A stretch of DNA of 64,000 nt from the NCBI RefSeq assembly GCF_025398255.1, contig NZ_JAODNW010000007.1, forward strand, positions 181,486 through 245,485. The letters run 5' to 3'. Below are positions 36,218 to 46,887 of the stretch, piece after piece. The position numbers and the translations under genes were made by a program. Within the stretch, counting starts at the first letter, position 1, and the number at the start of each line of letters is the position of its first letter. Below the pieces are notes generated by a model. It was not told where the DNA came from and did not search any database. It saw only the letters and a list, made by a program, of their open reading frames with translations. This stretch comes from Chelativorans intermedius. Its GTDB lineage: Bacteria; Pseudomonadota; Alphaproteobacteria; Rhizobiales; Rhizobiaceae.

Positions 36218-38673
36218 GCGCGCGCCCGCTTCCTTCGCTGCCCGTCTGCGCCGTGCTGCCGGCGCTGCGCGCCGCGCTCGAAACGCAAGGCCGGGCCGTT
36301 CTTGTGGCGCCGCCCGGCGCCGGCAAGACGACGCTGGTGCCGCTCGCCCTGCTCGACGAGGCATGGAGCGCGGGCGGGCGCATCGTGCTTCTGGAGCCCA
36401 GAAGGCTTGCCGCGCGGGCGGCCGCGCGGCGCATGGCCGCGCTCATCGGCGAGGAGCCGGGCGGCACGGTGGGCTATGCCATGCGCATGGAGCGCAAGGT
36501 CTCGTCGCGCACGCGCATCCTCGTCGTCACCGAGGGCGTCCTGGCCCGCATGATCGTCGACGATCCGGGGCTCGAAGGCGTCTCGGCGCTGATCTTCGAC
36601 GAGTTTCACGAGCGCTCTCTCGATGGCGATTTCGCCTTGGCGCTGGCCATCGACGTGAAGGGCGCGCTGCGGCCGGACCTGCGCCTTCTCGTCATGTCGG
36701 CCACCCTCGACGGCGCGCGCGTGGCGGGGCTCGTCGGCAATGCCCCGGTGCTCGAAAGCCAGGGGCGCAGCTTTCCCGTCGACATCCGCCATGTGGAAAG
36801 GCCGCCCGATCAGCCGGTGGAAGAGGCCGTGGCGGCTGCGGTGCGCGGGCTGGTGGCGGAGGGGGCCGGCGGCGTGCTCGCCTTCCTGCCGGGCCAGCGC
36901 GAGATCGCGCGCACGCAGCAGGCGCTCGAGGGCCGCCTGCCCGGCGACATCGACCTCGTGGTCCTTCACGGCGGCCTCGAAGGGCGCGCGCAGGATGCCG
37001 CCATCCGCCCGGCGCAGCAAGGGCGTCGCAAGGTGGTTCTGGCAACCGCCATCGCCGAGACATCCGTCACCATCGACGGCGTTACGGCTGTGGTGGACAG
37101 CGGGCTTGCGCGGCTGCCCCGATACGAGCCGGACACCGGGCTCACGCGGCTTGAGACGGTGCGCGTCTCGCGCGCCTCGGCGCAGCAAAGGGCAGGCCGC
37201 GCCGGGCGCACCGCACCCGGTGTGGCGGTGCGGCTGTGGCGCAGGGAGCAGACGGCGGCGCTGCCGGCCTTCACCCCGCCGGAAATCCTGGAGGCGGACC
37301 TTTCCGGTCTTCTCCTCGATTGCGCCGCGTTCGGGGTCACCGATCCGGCAAGCCTTGCGTTTCTCGACCCGCCGCCGCAGGCCGCGCTCGACGAGGCGCG
37401 CGCGCTCCTGCGCACGCTGGGCGCGCTGGACGATGCCGGCCGACTGACCGAGGAGGGCAGGGCGATGCGTCGCCTGGCCCTGCCGGTGCGGCTGGCGCAC
37501 ATGGTCACGGTCGCGGCACGCCATGGCCGGGCGCTGGCGGCGGCCAGGCTGGCCGTTGTCCTGTCGGAGCGCGGGCTGGGCGGGCCGGGCGTCGATCTCG
37601 ACGAGCGGCTTTCGCGCTTCGCCTCGGAGCGCGGCCCCCGCGCGAAGGCTGCGCACAGTCTGGCCGAAAGGCTGGCGCGGCAGGCCGGCGGCGAGAGCGC
37701 GCAGGACGGCGCGGCAACCGCCGGGCCGCTGCTGCTGCATGCCTGGCCGGATCGCGTGGCAAAGGCGCGCGGCGCCCCGGGGCGCTTCCTGCTTGCCAAT
37801 GGGCGCGGCGGAGAGATCGACCCTGCCGAGCGGCTGGTTCGCGAGCCCTTTCTGGTGGTGGCGGATTTGCAGGGCCGCGCGCGCAATGCCCGCATCGCAG
37901 CGGCAGCGGCGGTGCGCGAGGAGGAGGTGCTGGCTGGCCTCGGCCACCGCATCGAGACCCGGGTGGAAACCCTGTTCGACCGCGAAAGGGGCGCGGTGCG
38001 CCAGCGCGAGGTGCGGCGGCTCGGGGCCATCCTGCTTGGCGAGCAGGCTTTGCCGGCGCCCCGGGGTGCGGCGGCGGACCGGGCGGTCCTCGATGCGGTG
38101 CGCGCGCACGGCCTTGCCATCCTGCCCTGGAGCCGCGAGGCGGAGCAGTTGCGGGCCCGGCTTGCCTTTCTGCATGTCAGGCAGGGGGCGCCGTGGCCGG
38201 ACGTCGGGGACGCGGCGCTGACCGCGCGGCTGGAGGAATGGCTTTTGCCCTTTCTGAAGGGCGAGGCGGCACTCTCCGCAATTTCGGGGCGCGCCCTGGC
38301 CGACGGGCTGATGACGCTCGTTCCCTTCGCGTTGCAGCGCCGCGTGGACAGCGAAGCACCCAGCCACTTCACCGCACCGACAGGCAGCCGGCTTCCCATC
38401 CGCTACGAGAATGGCGAGGCGGTGCTGGCCGTGCGCGTGCAGGAGCTTTTCGGCCTGACCGAGCATCCCTCGGCGGGCGGTGTCCCGCTCACGCTGGAGC
38501 TTTTGTCGCCGGCCCACCGCCCGCTGCAGAAGACGCAGGATCTGCCGGGCTTCTGGCGCGGTTCCTGGGCGGACGTGCGTGCCGAGATGCGCGGGCGCTA
38601 TCCCAAACACGTCTGGCCGGAAGACCCCGCCCGCGCCGCGCCCACGCGGCGGGCAAAGTCCCGCTCGGGTTGA
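36214..38673 (+). CDS. hrpB: ATP-dependent helicase HrpB
   Basis: 819-aa DEAH-box helicase. Walker A is APPGAGKTT and motif II is DEFH (the DEAH-type variant of HrpB), with SAT motif VMSATLDG and motif VI QQRAGRAGRTAPG. The HrpB-specific C-terminal domain is complete (LPIRYENGEAVLAVRVQELFG and the Lys/Arg-rich end). The cellular role of HrpB is unclear; RNA metabolism is assumed. Translational coupling to the YnjD gene is probably incidental. Confidence 0.95.
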   Translation: MSARPLPSLPVCAVLPALRAALETQGRAVLVAPPGAGKTTLVPLALLDEAWSAGGRIVLLEPRRLAARAAARRMAALIGEEPGGTVGYAMRMERKVSSRTRILVVTEGVLARMIVDDPGLEGVSALIFDEFHERSLDGDFALALAIDVKGALRPDLRLLVMSATLDGARVAGLVGNAPVLESQGRSFPVDIRHVERPPDQPVEEAVAAAVRGLVAEGAGGVLAFLPGQREIARTQQALEGRLPGDIDLVVLHGGLEGRAQDAAIRPAQQGRRKVVLATAIAETSVTIDGVTAVVDSGLARLPRYEPDTGLTRLETVRVSRASAQQRAGRAGRTAPGVAVRLWRREQTAALPAFTPPEILEADLSGLLLDCAAFGVTDPASLAFLDPPPQAALDEARALLRTLGALDDAGRLTEEGRAMRRLALPVRLAHMVTVAARHGRALAAARLAVVLSERGLGGPGVDLDERLSRFASERGPRAKAAHSLAERLARQAGGESAQDGAATAGPLLLHAWPDRVAKARGAPGRFLLANGRGGEIDPAERLVREPFLVVADLQGRARNARIAAAAAVREEEVLAGLGHRIETRVETLFDRERGAVRQREVRRLGAILLGEQALPAPRGAAADRAVLDAVRAHGLAILPWSREAEQLRARLAFLHVRQGAPWPDVGDAALTARLEEWLLPFLKGEAALSAISGRALADGLMTLVPFALQRRVDSEAPSHFTAPTGSRLPIRYENGEAVLAVRVQELFGLTEHPSAGGVPLTLELLSPAHRPLQKTQDLPGFWRGSWADVRAEMRGRYPKHVWPEDPARAAPTRRAKSRSG

Positions 38674-38756
38674 CGGCGGGCGCTGCGGTGGCAGGTGGCA
38701 TCGCGGCGCTCAAATAACGCTTGGCCATCGACGATCTCCAGCCCATAAAGGCGCCG

Positions 38757-40064
38757 ATGCTGGACGACCTGAGAACACCCGACACCCGCCAGGGCCGCAG
38801 CCTGAGGCTCAACACGCTGATCCGGCTGAGATGGCTTGCCATCGTCGGCCAGAGTGCCGCGGTGCTTGCCGTCGCCTTCTGGATGGGCTTTCCGCTGCCC
38901 GTCGGCCCCTGCTTCGTGCTGATAGCGGCTTCCGCCTGGCTCAACCTGTATCTCACCTTCCGCTATCCCGCCTCGCAGCTTCTGCCGCCCATGGCCGCCC
39001 TTGCCATCCTGACCTTCGATGCGCTGCAGCTTGCGGGGCTCCTGTTCCTCACCGGCGGGCTCACCAACCCCTTCTCGCTGCTGATGACGGTGCCGGTGGT
39101 CATTTCCGCCACCTCGCTGCCGCTCCTGTGGACCAGCCTTCTCGGGCTGCTCGTGGTCGGGCTGACGAGCCTGCTCGCCGTCTTCCACATGCCCCTTCCG
39201 TGGTATCCGGGCACCGAGCTTGCCATGCCGTTCCTCTACGTTGCCGGCATGTGGATCGCCGTCGTCTCGTCCATCGCCTTCACCGGCATCTATGCCTATC
39301 GCGTGGCGGAGGAAGCACGTCTTCTGGCCAATGCGCTGACCGCCACGGAGCTCGTGCTGCAGCGCGAGCAGCACATCTCCGCGCTCGACGGGCTGGCCGC
39401 GGCGGCAGCCCACGAGCTGGGCACGCCGCTGGCGACCATCGCGCTCGTGGCGCGCGAGATGGAGAAGGCGCTGGGCGACGACCCGCGCTTCCAGGAGGAC
39501 GTGACGCTGCTGCGCACCCAGAGCGAGCGCTGCCGGGAAATCCTGAAACAGCTCACCAGCCTTTCCTCGGCGGGCGAGGCCCATATGGCCCGGCTGCCGC
39601 TTACCTCGCTGATCGAGGAGACGGCCGCCCCGCACCGCGATTTCGGCATCGAGATCCGGCTGGAGCCGGGCGGGACGGAGGGGCCGGAGCCGGTGGGCCG
39701 TCGCAATCCCGGCGTTCTCTACGGTCTCGGCAATCTGATGGAAAACGCCGTCGATTTCGCGCGCGAGGTGGTGACGGTGAAATGGTGGTGGGATGCCGAC
39801 ACCGTGCGAATCACCATCACCGACGACGGGCCGGGCTTTCCTGCCGACATCATCGACCGCATCGGCGAGCCCTACATGTCGCGCCGCCCGGCGGGCAGCG
39901 CCGGCGGCGGGCTCGGGCTGGGGCTGTTCATCGCCAAGACGCTTCTCGAGCGCTCCGGCGCCACCATCGCCTTTGCCAATGCGGGCGGCGAGGGGAAGGG
40001 CGCCACGGTGGACATCCGCTGGCCGCGCGAACGCTTCCTGGCGGTCGAAAGCGGCGGCTCATGA
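38757..40064 (+). CDS. regB: Redox sensor histidine kinase RegB/ActS
   Basis: 435-aa membrane sensor kinase of the RegB/PrrB/ActS group. Six transmembrane helices precede the kinase core. GGLTNPFSLLMTVPVVISAT is the signature quinone-linked segment between helices. The H-box is HELGTPL (H219), and the redox-active Cys is C259 in SERCREIL. The ATPase domain has N, G1 (DDGPGFP) and G2 (GGGLGLGLF) boxes. The ATG at 38757 is chosen; TTG at 38721 would add 12 residues. With RegA it adjusts respiration, carbon and nitrogen fixation genes to redox state. Confidence 0.93.
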   Translation: MLDDLRTPDTRQGRSLRLNTLIRLRWLAIVGQSAAVLAVAFWMGFPLPVGPCFVLIAASAWLNLYLTFRYPASQLLPPMAALAILTFDALQLAGLLFLTGGLTNPFSLLMTVPVVISATSLPLLWTSLLGLLVVGLTSLLAVFHMPLPWYPGTELAMPFLYVAGMWIAVVSSIAFTGIYAYRVAEEARLLANALTATELVLQREQHISALDGLAAAAAHELGTPLATIALVAREMEKALGDDPRFQEDVTLLRTQSERCREILKQLTSLSSAGEAHMARLPLTSLIEETAAPHRDFGIEIRLEPGGTEGPEPVGRRNPGVLYGLGNLMENAVDFAREVVTVKWWWDADTVRITITDDGPGFPADIIDRIGEPYMSRRPAGSAGGGLGLGLFIAKTLLERSGATIAFANAGGEGKGATVDIRWPRERFLAVESGGS

Positions 40065-40128
40065 GGGCGAAAGGTGGAAAAGATTCGCCGGTGAGGCTAA
40101 ATCTAGCCGAAAAAGAGGCAAGTGCACC

Positions 40129-40695
40129 ATGACCGAAGCAGCAAACGGACAGGCCGAAACCGCTCCCGGCGAGGAGCGCACCCTGCTCATCGTCGACGAT
40201 GATCGCCCCTTCCTGGCGCGGCTGGCGCGGGCGATGGAGGGGCGCGGTTTCGCCGTGGAAACGGCCGAGACGGTGGCCGAGGCGCTGGCCAAGGTGAAGG
40301 CGGCGGCCCCCGCCTTTGCGGTCGTGGACATGCGGCTTGGCGATGGCAACGGTCTCGACGTGGTCTCCGCCATCCGCGAGAAGCGCGAGGACGCGCGCGC
40401 CATCATCCTGACGGGCTACGGAAACATCGCCACGGCGGTGACGGCGGTGAAGCTCGGCGCGGTGGACTATCTCGCAAAGCCGGCTGACGCGGACGACATC
40501 TATGCCGCGCTCACCCGCCAGCCGGGAGAAAAGGCAGAGCCGCCGGAAAATCCCATGTCGGCCGACCGCGTGCGCTGGGAGCACATTCAGCGCGTCTATG
40601 AGATGTGCGACCGCAACGTCTCCGAAACCGCGCGCCGGCTGAACATGCACCGGCGCACGCTGCAGCGCATTCTGGCCAAGCGCGCGCCGCGCTGA
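40129..40695 (+). CDS. regA: Redox response regulator RegA/ActR
   Basis: 188-aa response regulator. The receiver domain has acidic DDD at 23-25, the phospho-Asp D67 in VVDMRLGDG, Thr in ILTGYGN and Lys in YLAKP. A short proline-containing linker (EPPENP) leads to a Fis-type helix-turn-helix (NVSETARRLNMHRRTLQRIL), the extremely conserved RegA DNA-binding end. The ATG at 40129 has AGAGG upstream. It follows the sensor kinase by 64 bp and converges on the L,D-transpeptidase gene. Confidence 0.95.
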   Translation: MTEAANGQAETAPGEERTLLIVDDDRPFLARLARAMEGRGFAVETAETVAEALAKVKAAAPAFAVVDMRLGDGNGLDVVSAIREKREDARAIILTGYGNIATAVTAVKLGAVDYLAKPADADDIYAALTRQPGEKAEPPENPMSADRVRWEHIQRVYEMCDRNVSETARRLNMHRRTLQRILAKRAPR

Positions 40696-40722
40696 AGCGT
40701 GGCTGGTTCCGCCCTCCCGAAA

Positions 40723-41343
40723 CTACCTGACGATCACCTTCGCGCCGATCTCGGCACGATTGTAGAGGTCGATGATGTCCTGGTTGAGAAGCCGGATGCA
40801 GCCGGAGGAGACGGCGCGGCCGATGGATTGCCACTCCGGTGTGCCGTGCAGGCGGTAGCCGGTGTCTCCGCCCCGGTCGAACAGATAGAGCGCCCGCGCC
40901 CCGAGCGGGTTGGAAAGGCCGGGCGGCATGCCGCCGCGCCACTTGGCGAGCTCGGGCTGGCGCCGGATCATCGGGGCCGGCGGTGTCCAGGTCGGCCATT
41001 CGCGCTTCATCGCCACGCGCGCCACGCCGGACCACTCGAAGCCCTCGCGCCCGACGCCGATGCCGTAGCGCATGGCCTTGCCGTCGTCCATGACGAAGTA
41101 GAGGTACTTCTCCTTGGTGTCGACGATGATCGTGCCCGGCTTCTCCTTGGTCTCGTAGGAGACGATCTGGCGATGGTATTTGCGTGGTATCTGGGAGATC
41201 GGCACGCTCGGCAGGCGGTAGCCGGCATCCGTGACCGCGCCATACTCGGATGTGAAAAGCCTGAGACTGCCGTCGCTGCTGCAGCCGGCGAGCGCCGCCG
41301 ACAGTCCCAGCGTGGCGGCTACGAAGAAAGGTTTCCAATTCAT
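40723..41343 (-). CDS. L,D-transpeptidase lipoprotein (YkuD domain)
   Basis: 206-aa predicted lipoprotein: signal peptide with lipobox LAGC (C21). The YkuD domain spans about 70-205 with HGTPEW, then SSGCIRLLNQD holding the catalytic Cys. It forms meso-DAP to meso-DAP cross-links in peptidoglycan or attaches proteins to it, using L,D rather than D,D chemistry; Rhizobiales carry many copies. It diverges from the CueR-like gene with a 181-bp gap. Confidence 0.93.
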   Translation of the reverse strand: MNWKPFFVAATLGLSAALAGCSSDGSLRLFTSEYGAVTDAGYRLPSVPISQIPRKYHRQIVSYETKEKPGTIIVDTKEKYLYFVMDDGKAMRYGIGVGREGFEWSGVARVAMKREWPTWTPPAPMIRRQPELAKWRGGMPPGLSNPLGARALYLFDRGGDTGYRLHGTPEWQSIGRAVSSGCIRLLNQDIIDLYNRAEIGAKVIVR

Positions 41344-41524
41344 GAAGTTCTCAATCCCCCGTGGTCACGAGCGCCATAAAGCAACCGCCCCTTCCAGAAT
41401 TATTAGAATGAAGGTTAACATTTTGCCAAGAACAGCCGGCTCGCGCACACGCAAACCTGGTCCTTGACCCGCCCCCTATGGCAATTCGGCAACACGGAAG
41501 TGCCGATCGAACGGAGAGAAGCTC

Positions 41525-41914
41525 ATGAATGTCGGAGATGTGGCCCGCCGCTCGGGCCTGCCGCCCAAGACCATCCGCTACTATGAGGACATCGGCCTGA
41601 TCGCGCCGGCGCGAGCCGGCAATGGCTACCGCGCCTACAGCCAGGAGGATGCGCACCGGCTCGCCTTTCTGAAACGGGCGCGCAGCCTCGGCTTCTCCAT
41701 CGAGGAGTGCCGCCAGCTTCTCGCGCTCTATGCCGACAAGGGGCGCGCCAGCCAGGATGTGCGGCGCATCGCGGTTGCCCATGTCGGGGCGATCGAGCAG
41801 AAGATCCGCGAGCTGCAGTCCATGCGCGCCACCCTGCAAAGGCTGATCGAGGCGTGCCACGGCGACGAGCGGCCGGACTGCCCGATCCTCGACGACATGG
41901 CAGGCCAGGGCTGA
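41525..41914 (+). CDS. cueR: MerR family copper-type regulator (CueR/HmrR-like)
   Basis: 129-aa MerR regulator. The N-terminal winged helix is MNVGDVARRSGLPPKTIRYY, followed by a long dimer helix. The metal loop CHGDERPDC has C111 and C119, the two-Cys pattern that binds Cu(I)/Ag(I)/Au(I) in CueR and HmrR. Its usual targets, a copper ATPase and copper oxidase, are not in this window, so it acts in trans. A TTGACC lies at 41464-41469, but no matching -10 at the MerR-type 19-bp spacing was found. Confidence 0.92.
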   Translation: MNVGDVARRSGLPPKTIRYYEDIGLIAPARAGNGYRAYSQEDAHRLAFLKRARSLGFSIEECRQLLALYADKGRASQDVRRIAVAHVGAIEQKIRELQSMRATLQRLIEACHGDERPDCPILDDMAGQG

Positions 41915-41951
41915 TCTTTCCTCGCGTCGCCTTTGCTGGCATTCTTGCTCC

Positions 41952-42452
41952 ATGCCCATCGTGTCGCCCGTTCCCGTAAACCCGCTCGCCGACGGTCGCC
42001 AGTCCGAACGTGCGCTCGTCATCCGCCGCGGTGTGCAGCGGCTGTTGCTCGACATGGGGGCGGCCGTGCTGCCGGAGCTGCCGCTTGCCACCGGCCGCCG
42101 CGCAGACCTGGTGGCTCTGACGGCCAGGGGCGACATCTGGATCATCGAGATCAAGTCCTCGGTGGAGGATTTCCGGGTGGATCGCAAATGGCCGGACTAT
42201 CGGCTGCACTCCGACCGCTTCTTCTTCGCTTCGCACCCGGAGGTGCCTGCCGAGATCTTTCCCGAGGAATGCGGCTTCATTCTCTCCGACGGCTATGGCG
42301 CGGAAATCCTGCGCGAGGCGCCGGAGCATCGCCTGGCGCCGGCCACGCGCAGGGCGCTGATGCTGCGTTTTGCGCGCACCGGCGCCGCGCGCCTGACCGC
42401 GGCGGAGCTTGCCGGCGTGGCAGTGCCAAGGCTCGATGAGGAGGAGGGCTGA
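41952..42452 (+). CDS. MmcB family DNA repair protein
   Basis: 166-aa protein matching the MmcB family (Caulobacter mitomycin C-resistance protein). The PD-(D/E)XK-like core is visible: GRRADLVALT, then WIIEIKSSVEDFRVDRKWPDY, then FFASHPEVPAEIFP. Family members are damage-induced in Caulobacter, and a nuclease role is inferred from the fold. No LexA box (GTTC-N7-GTTC) was seen in the short gap upstream. It starts 37 bp after the CueR-like gene and converges on the MocR-type gene. Confidence 0.87.
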   Translation: MPIVSPVPVNPLADGRQSERALVIRRGVQRLLLDMGAAVLPELPLATGRRADLVALTARGDIWIIEIKSSVEDFRVDRKWPDYRLHSDRFFFASHPEVPAEIFPEECGFILSDGYGAEILREAPEHRLAPATRRALMLRFARTGAARLTAAELAGVAVPRLDEEEG

Positions 42453-42465
42453 GGGCGCCGTCTGC

Positions 42466-43959
42466 TCACGCCGCCTGCGAGCGCCGTTCCGCCACCGCCG
42501 CCAGTTCGCGGATGCCGGGCTCGATGTGCTGCAGGGCGATGGAGGAGATGCCGAGCCGCATGAAGGGCGAGGGCCGCTCCGGCCCGTCGAAGAAGCGCGC
42601 ACCCGGCTCCACCAGCACGCCGCGCGCCCGCGCATGGCGGGCCAGCGCGGTGGTGTCGGTGCCCGCCGGTCCCTTCAGCCACACCGATATGCCGCCGGGA
42701 ACGTCGGCCGCCTGCCAGCCGGGCATGTGGCGGCGCACGGCGGCCAGCAGTTCGCGCCGCCGTTCCTCGAAGGCCGCCGACAGCCGACGCACCAGCGCAT
42801 CGTGATGGCCGAGCGACAGAAATAGCGCCACCGCGCGCTGGTTGTTGGCGGGAGGGTGGCGCAGCATGAAGCGGCGCAAGGCCCTGAGCTCGGCCACCAG
42901 CTCCGCCGGGGCGACGATGTAGCCGAGGCGCAGGCCGGGTGCCAGCGTCTTCGACATGGAGCCGACATAGATGACGCGGCCCGTGTGATCGAGTCCCTTC
43001 AGGGCTTCCTGGGGCGTTTCCTCGGCAAGCTGGCTGTCGTAATCGTCCTCGATGACGATCCAGTCGTTTCTCTCCGCCCGTGCAAGCAGCGCCTCGCGGC
43101 GGGCGCGGCTGAGCGGCACCATGGACGGGCAGTGGTGGCTGGGCGTGACGAACACGAAATCGGACTCCGGCGGCACGCCGGCGACGTCCAGCCCGTCGCC
43201 ATCCACGGGCACCGGCAGGATGTCGGCGCCGGCAAGCCGGAAGATGGAGCGCGCATCGGCAAAGCCGGGATTTTCCATGGCCACCCGCGCGCCGCGGCGC
43301 ATCAGCAGCGTGGCCAGCATGTAGAGCGCGTGCTGGGCGCCAAGCGTGATGATGATCTCGTCAGGGTTTGCGAAGATGCCGCGCCGCGGGAGCAGGCGCG
43401 CCTGGATCTGCTCGATGAGCAGCGGGTCGTCGCGGTCCACCATGTCCGCCGCCCAGTTGCGGATTTCGAGCACCGCCAGCGCCATGCGGTTGCACTCGCG
43501 CCACTCGGCGGTGGGAAAGAGAGCCGGATCGAACTGGCCATAGACGAAGGGATAGGCCGCCTGCATCCAGTTCTCGTTCTTGGGCGCGTCCGGCATGTCG
43601 CTCGCCGCCACCTGGCGGCGCGCCTTCCAGTCCACCTGCGCCGCCGGGCGCGCCTCCTTGAGGGGGGCGGGCGGGGGTGCCGCCAGGACCTCCGGGTTCA
43701 CGAAATGGCCCCGCCGTTCGCGGGCGATCAGGAAGCCCTGGTCGACAAGCTGCTGGAAGGCCAGCACCACCGTGCCGCGCGCCACGCCCAGCTTTTCCGC
43801 CAGGACGCGGCAGGAGGGCAGCGGCATGGACGGCGCGATCTGCCGGTCGAGAATCGCCGAGACGATCGCCTGGCGGATCTGCGCCTGCAGGGTCTGGCTC
43901 GAATCGGGGGATATCTTGAAAAGGCCCGCCCAAAGGGCATCGTCGTTTCTGGTCGGCAT
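42466..43959 (-). CDS. MocR/PdxR-type GntR regulator with aminotransferase domain
   Basis: 497-aa fusion regulator. The N-terminal GntR winged helix (about 20-85) has LPSCRVLAEKLGVARGTVV. A class I aminotransferase domain (about 125-490) follows with IITLGAQHALYMLA, VIEDDYDSQLA and the PLP-lysine segment YVGSMSKTLAPGLRLGY. Such regulators use PLP as ligand; PdxR controls vitamin B6 genes, but none are adjacent. The ATG at 43959 has GGAGAGG. It diverges from pgi with a 155-bp gap, so autoregulation there is likely. The target genes are unknown. Confidence 0.9.
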   Translation of the reverse strand: MPTRNDDALWAGLFKISPDSSQTLQAQIRQAIVSAILDRQIAPSMPLPSCRVLAEKLGVARGTVVLAFQQLVDQGFLIARERRGHFVNPEVLAAPPPAPLKEARPAAQVDWKARRQVAASDMPDAPKNENWMQAAYPFVYGQFDPALFPTAEWRECNRMALAVLEIRNWAADMVDRDDPLLIEQIQARLLPRRGIFANPDEIIITLGAQHALYMLATLLMRRGARVAMENPGFADARSIFRLAGADILPVPVDGDGLDVAGVPPESDFVFVTPSHHCPSMVPLSRARREALLARAERNDWIVIEDDYDSQLAEETPQEALKGLDHTGRVIYVGSMSKTLAPGLRLGYIVAPAELVAELRALRRFMLRHPPANNQRAVALFLSLGHHDALVRRLSAAFEERRRELLAAVRRHMPGWQAADVPGGISVWLKGPAGTDTTALARHARARGVLVEPGARFFDGPERPSPFMRLGISSIALQHIEPGIRELAAVAERRSQAA

Positions 43960-44114
43960 GGCTTCCTCTCCGGCCGCGGAGCCTAACCCCATGGCCACCG
44001 CGCCGCAACCCTGGACTAAGCTGTTGCGCCACCGGCGCGGCGCCGGCATTGCCGCTTCACATTTGACCCCGCGCGACCTAATGTCCGCGCCGCAAGCCAA
44101 GGAGTAGCATCGAC

Positions 44115-45746
<1,632 letters not shown>

Positions 45747-45753
45747 CGCGGCG

Positions 45754-46887
45754 TCAATCCAGCGTGCGCCGGAAGCGCAGCAGCGCAAGCGCCGCATAGA
45801 GGAGAACGAAGGCGGCAAGCACCGCCGTCTCGAACGCCACATCCGCCGGGCCGGCGCCCTTCAGCATGACGGCGCGGATGATGCGCAGGAAATGGGTGAG
45901 CGGAAAGATCTCGCCCAGCCATTGCGCCCACAGCGGCATGCCGCGGAAGGGAAACATGAAGCCCGACAGCAGAAGCGAGGGCAGGAAGAAGAAGAAGGTG
46001 AGCTGCATGGCCTGCATCTGCGTATCGGCCACTGTGGAGATGGTATAGCCGAGCAGGACCAGCGCCAGAACGAACACGAGCACCGCCGACAGGAGCAGCC
46101 AGGCGTTCCCCACGAAGGGAATGCCGAACAGCAGCCCGGCGGCGCCCAGCACCACCGCCACCTGCACCGCGCCGACAGCCAGATAGGGCAGAACCTTGCC
46201 CAGCATGATCTCCAGCGGGCTCGCCGGCATCGCAAGCAGGTTCTCCATCGTGCCGCGCTCGCGTTCGCGGGTCAGCGCGATGGAGGTCATCATCACCATG
46301 GTCATCTGCAGGATGACGCCGAGCAACCCCGGCACGATGTTGTGTTGCGTAAGGCTTTCGGGGTTGTAGCGGCGATGGATCACGATCTCGAGCCCGCCCT
46401 GCGGCGCGCCGGACGCCGCCACGATGCCGCGCTCGCGCTGCAACGCCCGGTCTGCCACCGTGGCGAGCGTGGAGATGGCACCGCTGGCCGCGGCGGGGTC
46501 GGTGGCATCGGCCTCGATGAGGATCTGCGCCGTCTCGCCCCTGTCCACCTTTCGGGCGAAATCGGAGGGGATGGTGACGACGAAGACGACGTCGCCGCGC
46601 GCCATCAGCGCTTCGGCCTCGGCCGCGCTCTCCACCACGTGGTCGAACCGATAGTAGCCCGTAAGCTCCAGCGCGGAGACCACCGCGCGGGTGTAGTGGT
46701 CGTTGCCGGTGGCCACCAGCGCGGCAGGAAGGTTCTTCGGATCGTTGTTGATGGCATAGCCGAACAGCACGAGCTGCATCAGCGGCACGCCCAGCATCAT
46801 TGCGAAGGTGACGCGGTCGCGCCGCATCTGGATGAACTCCTTGACGAGCAGCGCGGCAAGCCGGCCAAGAGAGAAAAAGCCAGTCAT
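45754..46887 (-). CDS. ABC-2 type exporter permease (YbhS/YhhJ-like)
   Basis: 377-aa ABC-2 permease. One N-terminal helix (FAMMLGVPLMQLVLFGYAI) and a periplasmic domain (about 50-175) precede five C-terminal helices. Family motifs are RERERGTMENLLAMP and FPLTHFLRIIRAVMLKG. The ATG at 46887 overlaps the ATPase stop by ATGA. It is the membrane half of an exporter; only one permease gene is present, so it would have to homodimerise. Confidence 0.92.
   Translation of the reverse strand: MTGFFSLGRLAALLVKEFIQMRRDRVTFAMMLGVPLMQLVLFGYAINNDPKNLPAALVATGNDHYTRAVVSALELTGYYRFDHVVESAAEAEALMARGDVVFVVTIPSDFARKVDRGETAQILIEADATDPAAASGAISTLATVADRALQRERGIVAASGAPQGGLEIVIHRRYNPESLTQHNIVPGLLGVILQMTMVMMTSIALTRERERGTMENLLAMPASPLEIMLGKVLPYLAVGAVQVAVVLGAAGLLFGIPFVGNAWLLLSAVLVFVLALVLLGYTISTVADTQMQAMQLTFFFFLPSLLLSGFMFPFRGMPLWAQWLGEIFPLTHFLRIIRAVMLKGAGPADVAFETAVLAAFVLLYAALALLRFRRTLD

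Noticed and set aside
35719..38610. Long open frame (963 codons) antisense to hrpB
   Set aside because: Composition is Arg/Gly/Ala-rich with no family pattern, and HrpB on the other strand is complete with all helicase motifs.
41464..41490. MerR-type operator with 19-bp spacer before the CueR-like gene
   Set aside because: TTGACC is present but no fitting -10 at 19 bp and no good dyad; it is mentioned only under the gene.
41915..41951. LexA box upstream of the MmcB-like gene
   Set aside because: No GTTC-N7-GTTC or reverse complement in the short gap.
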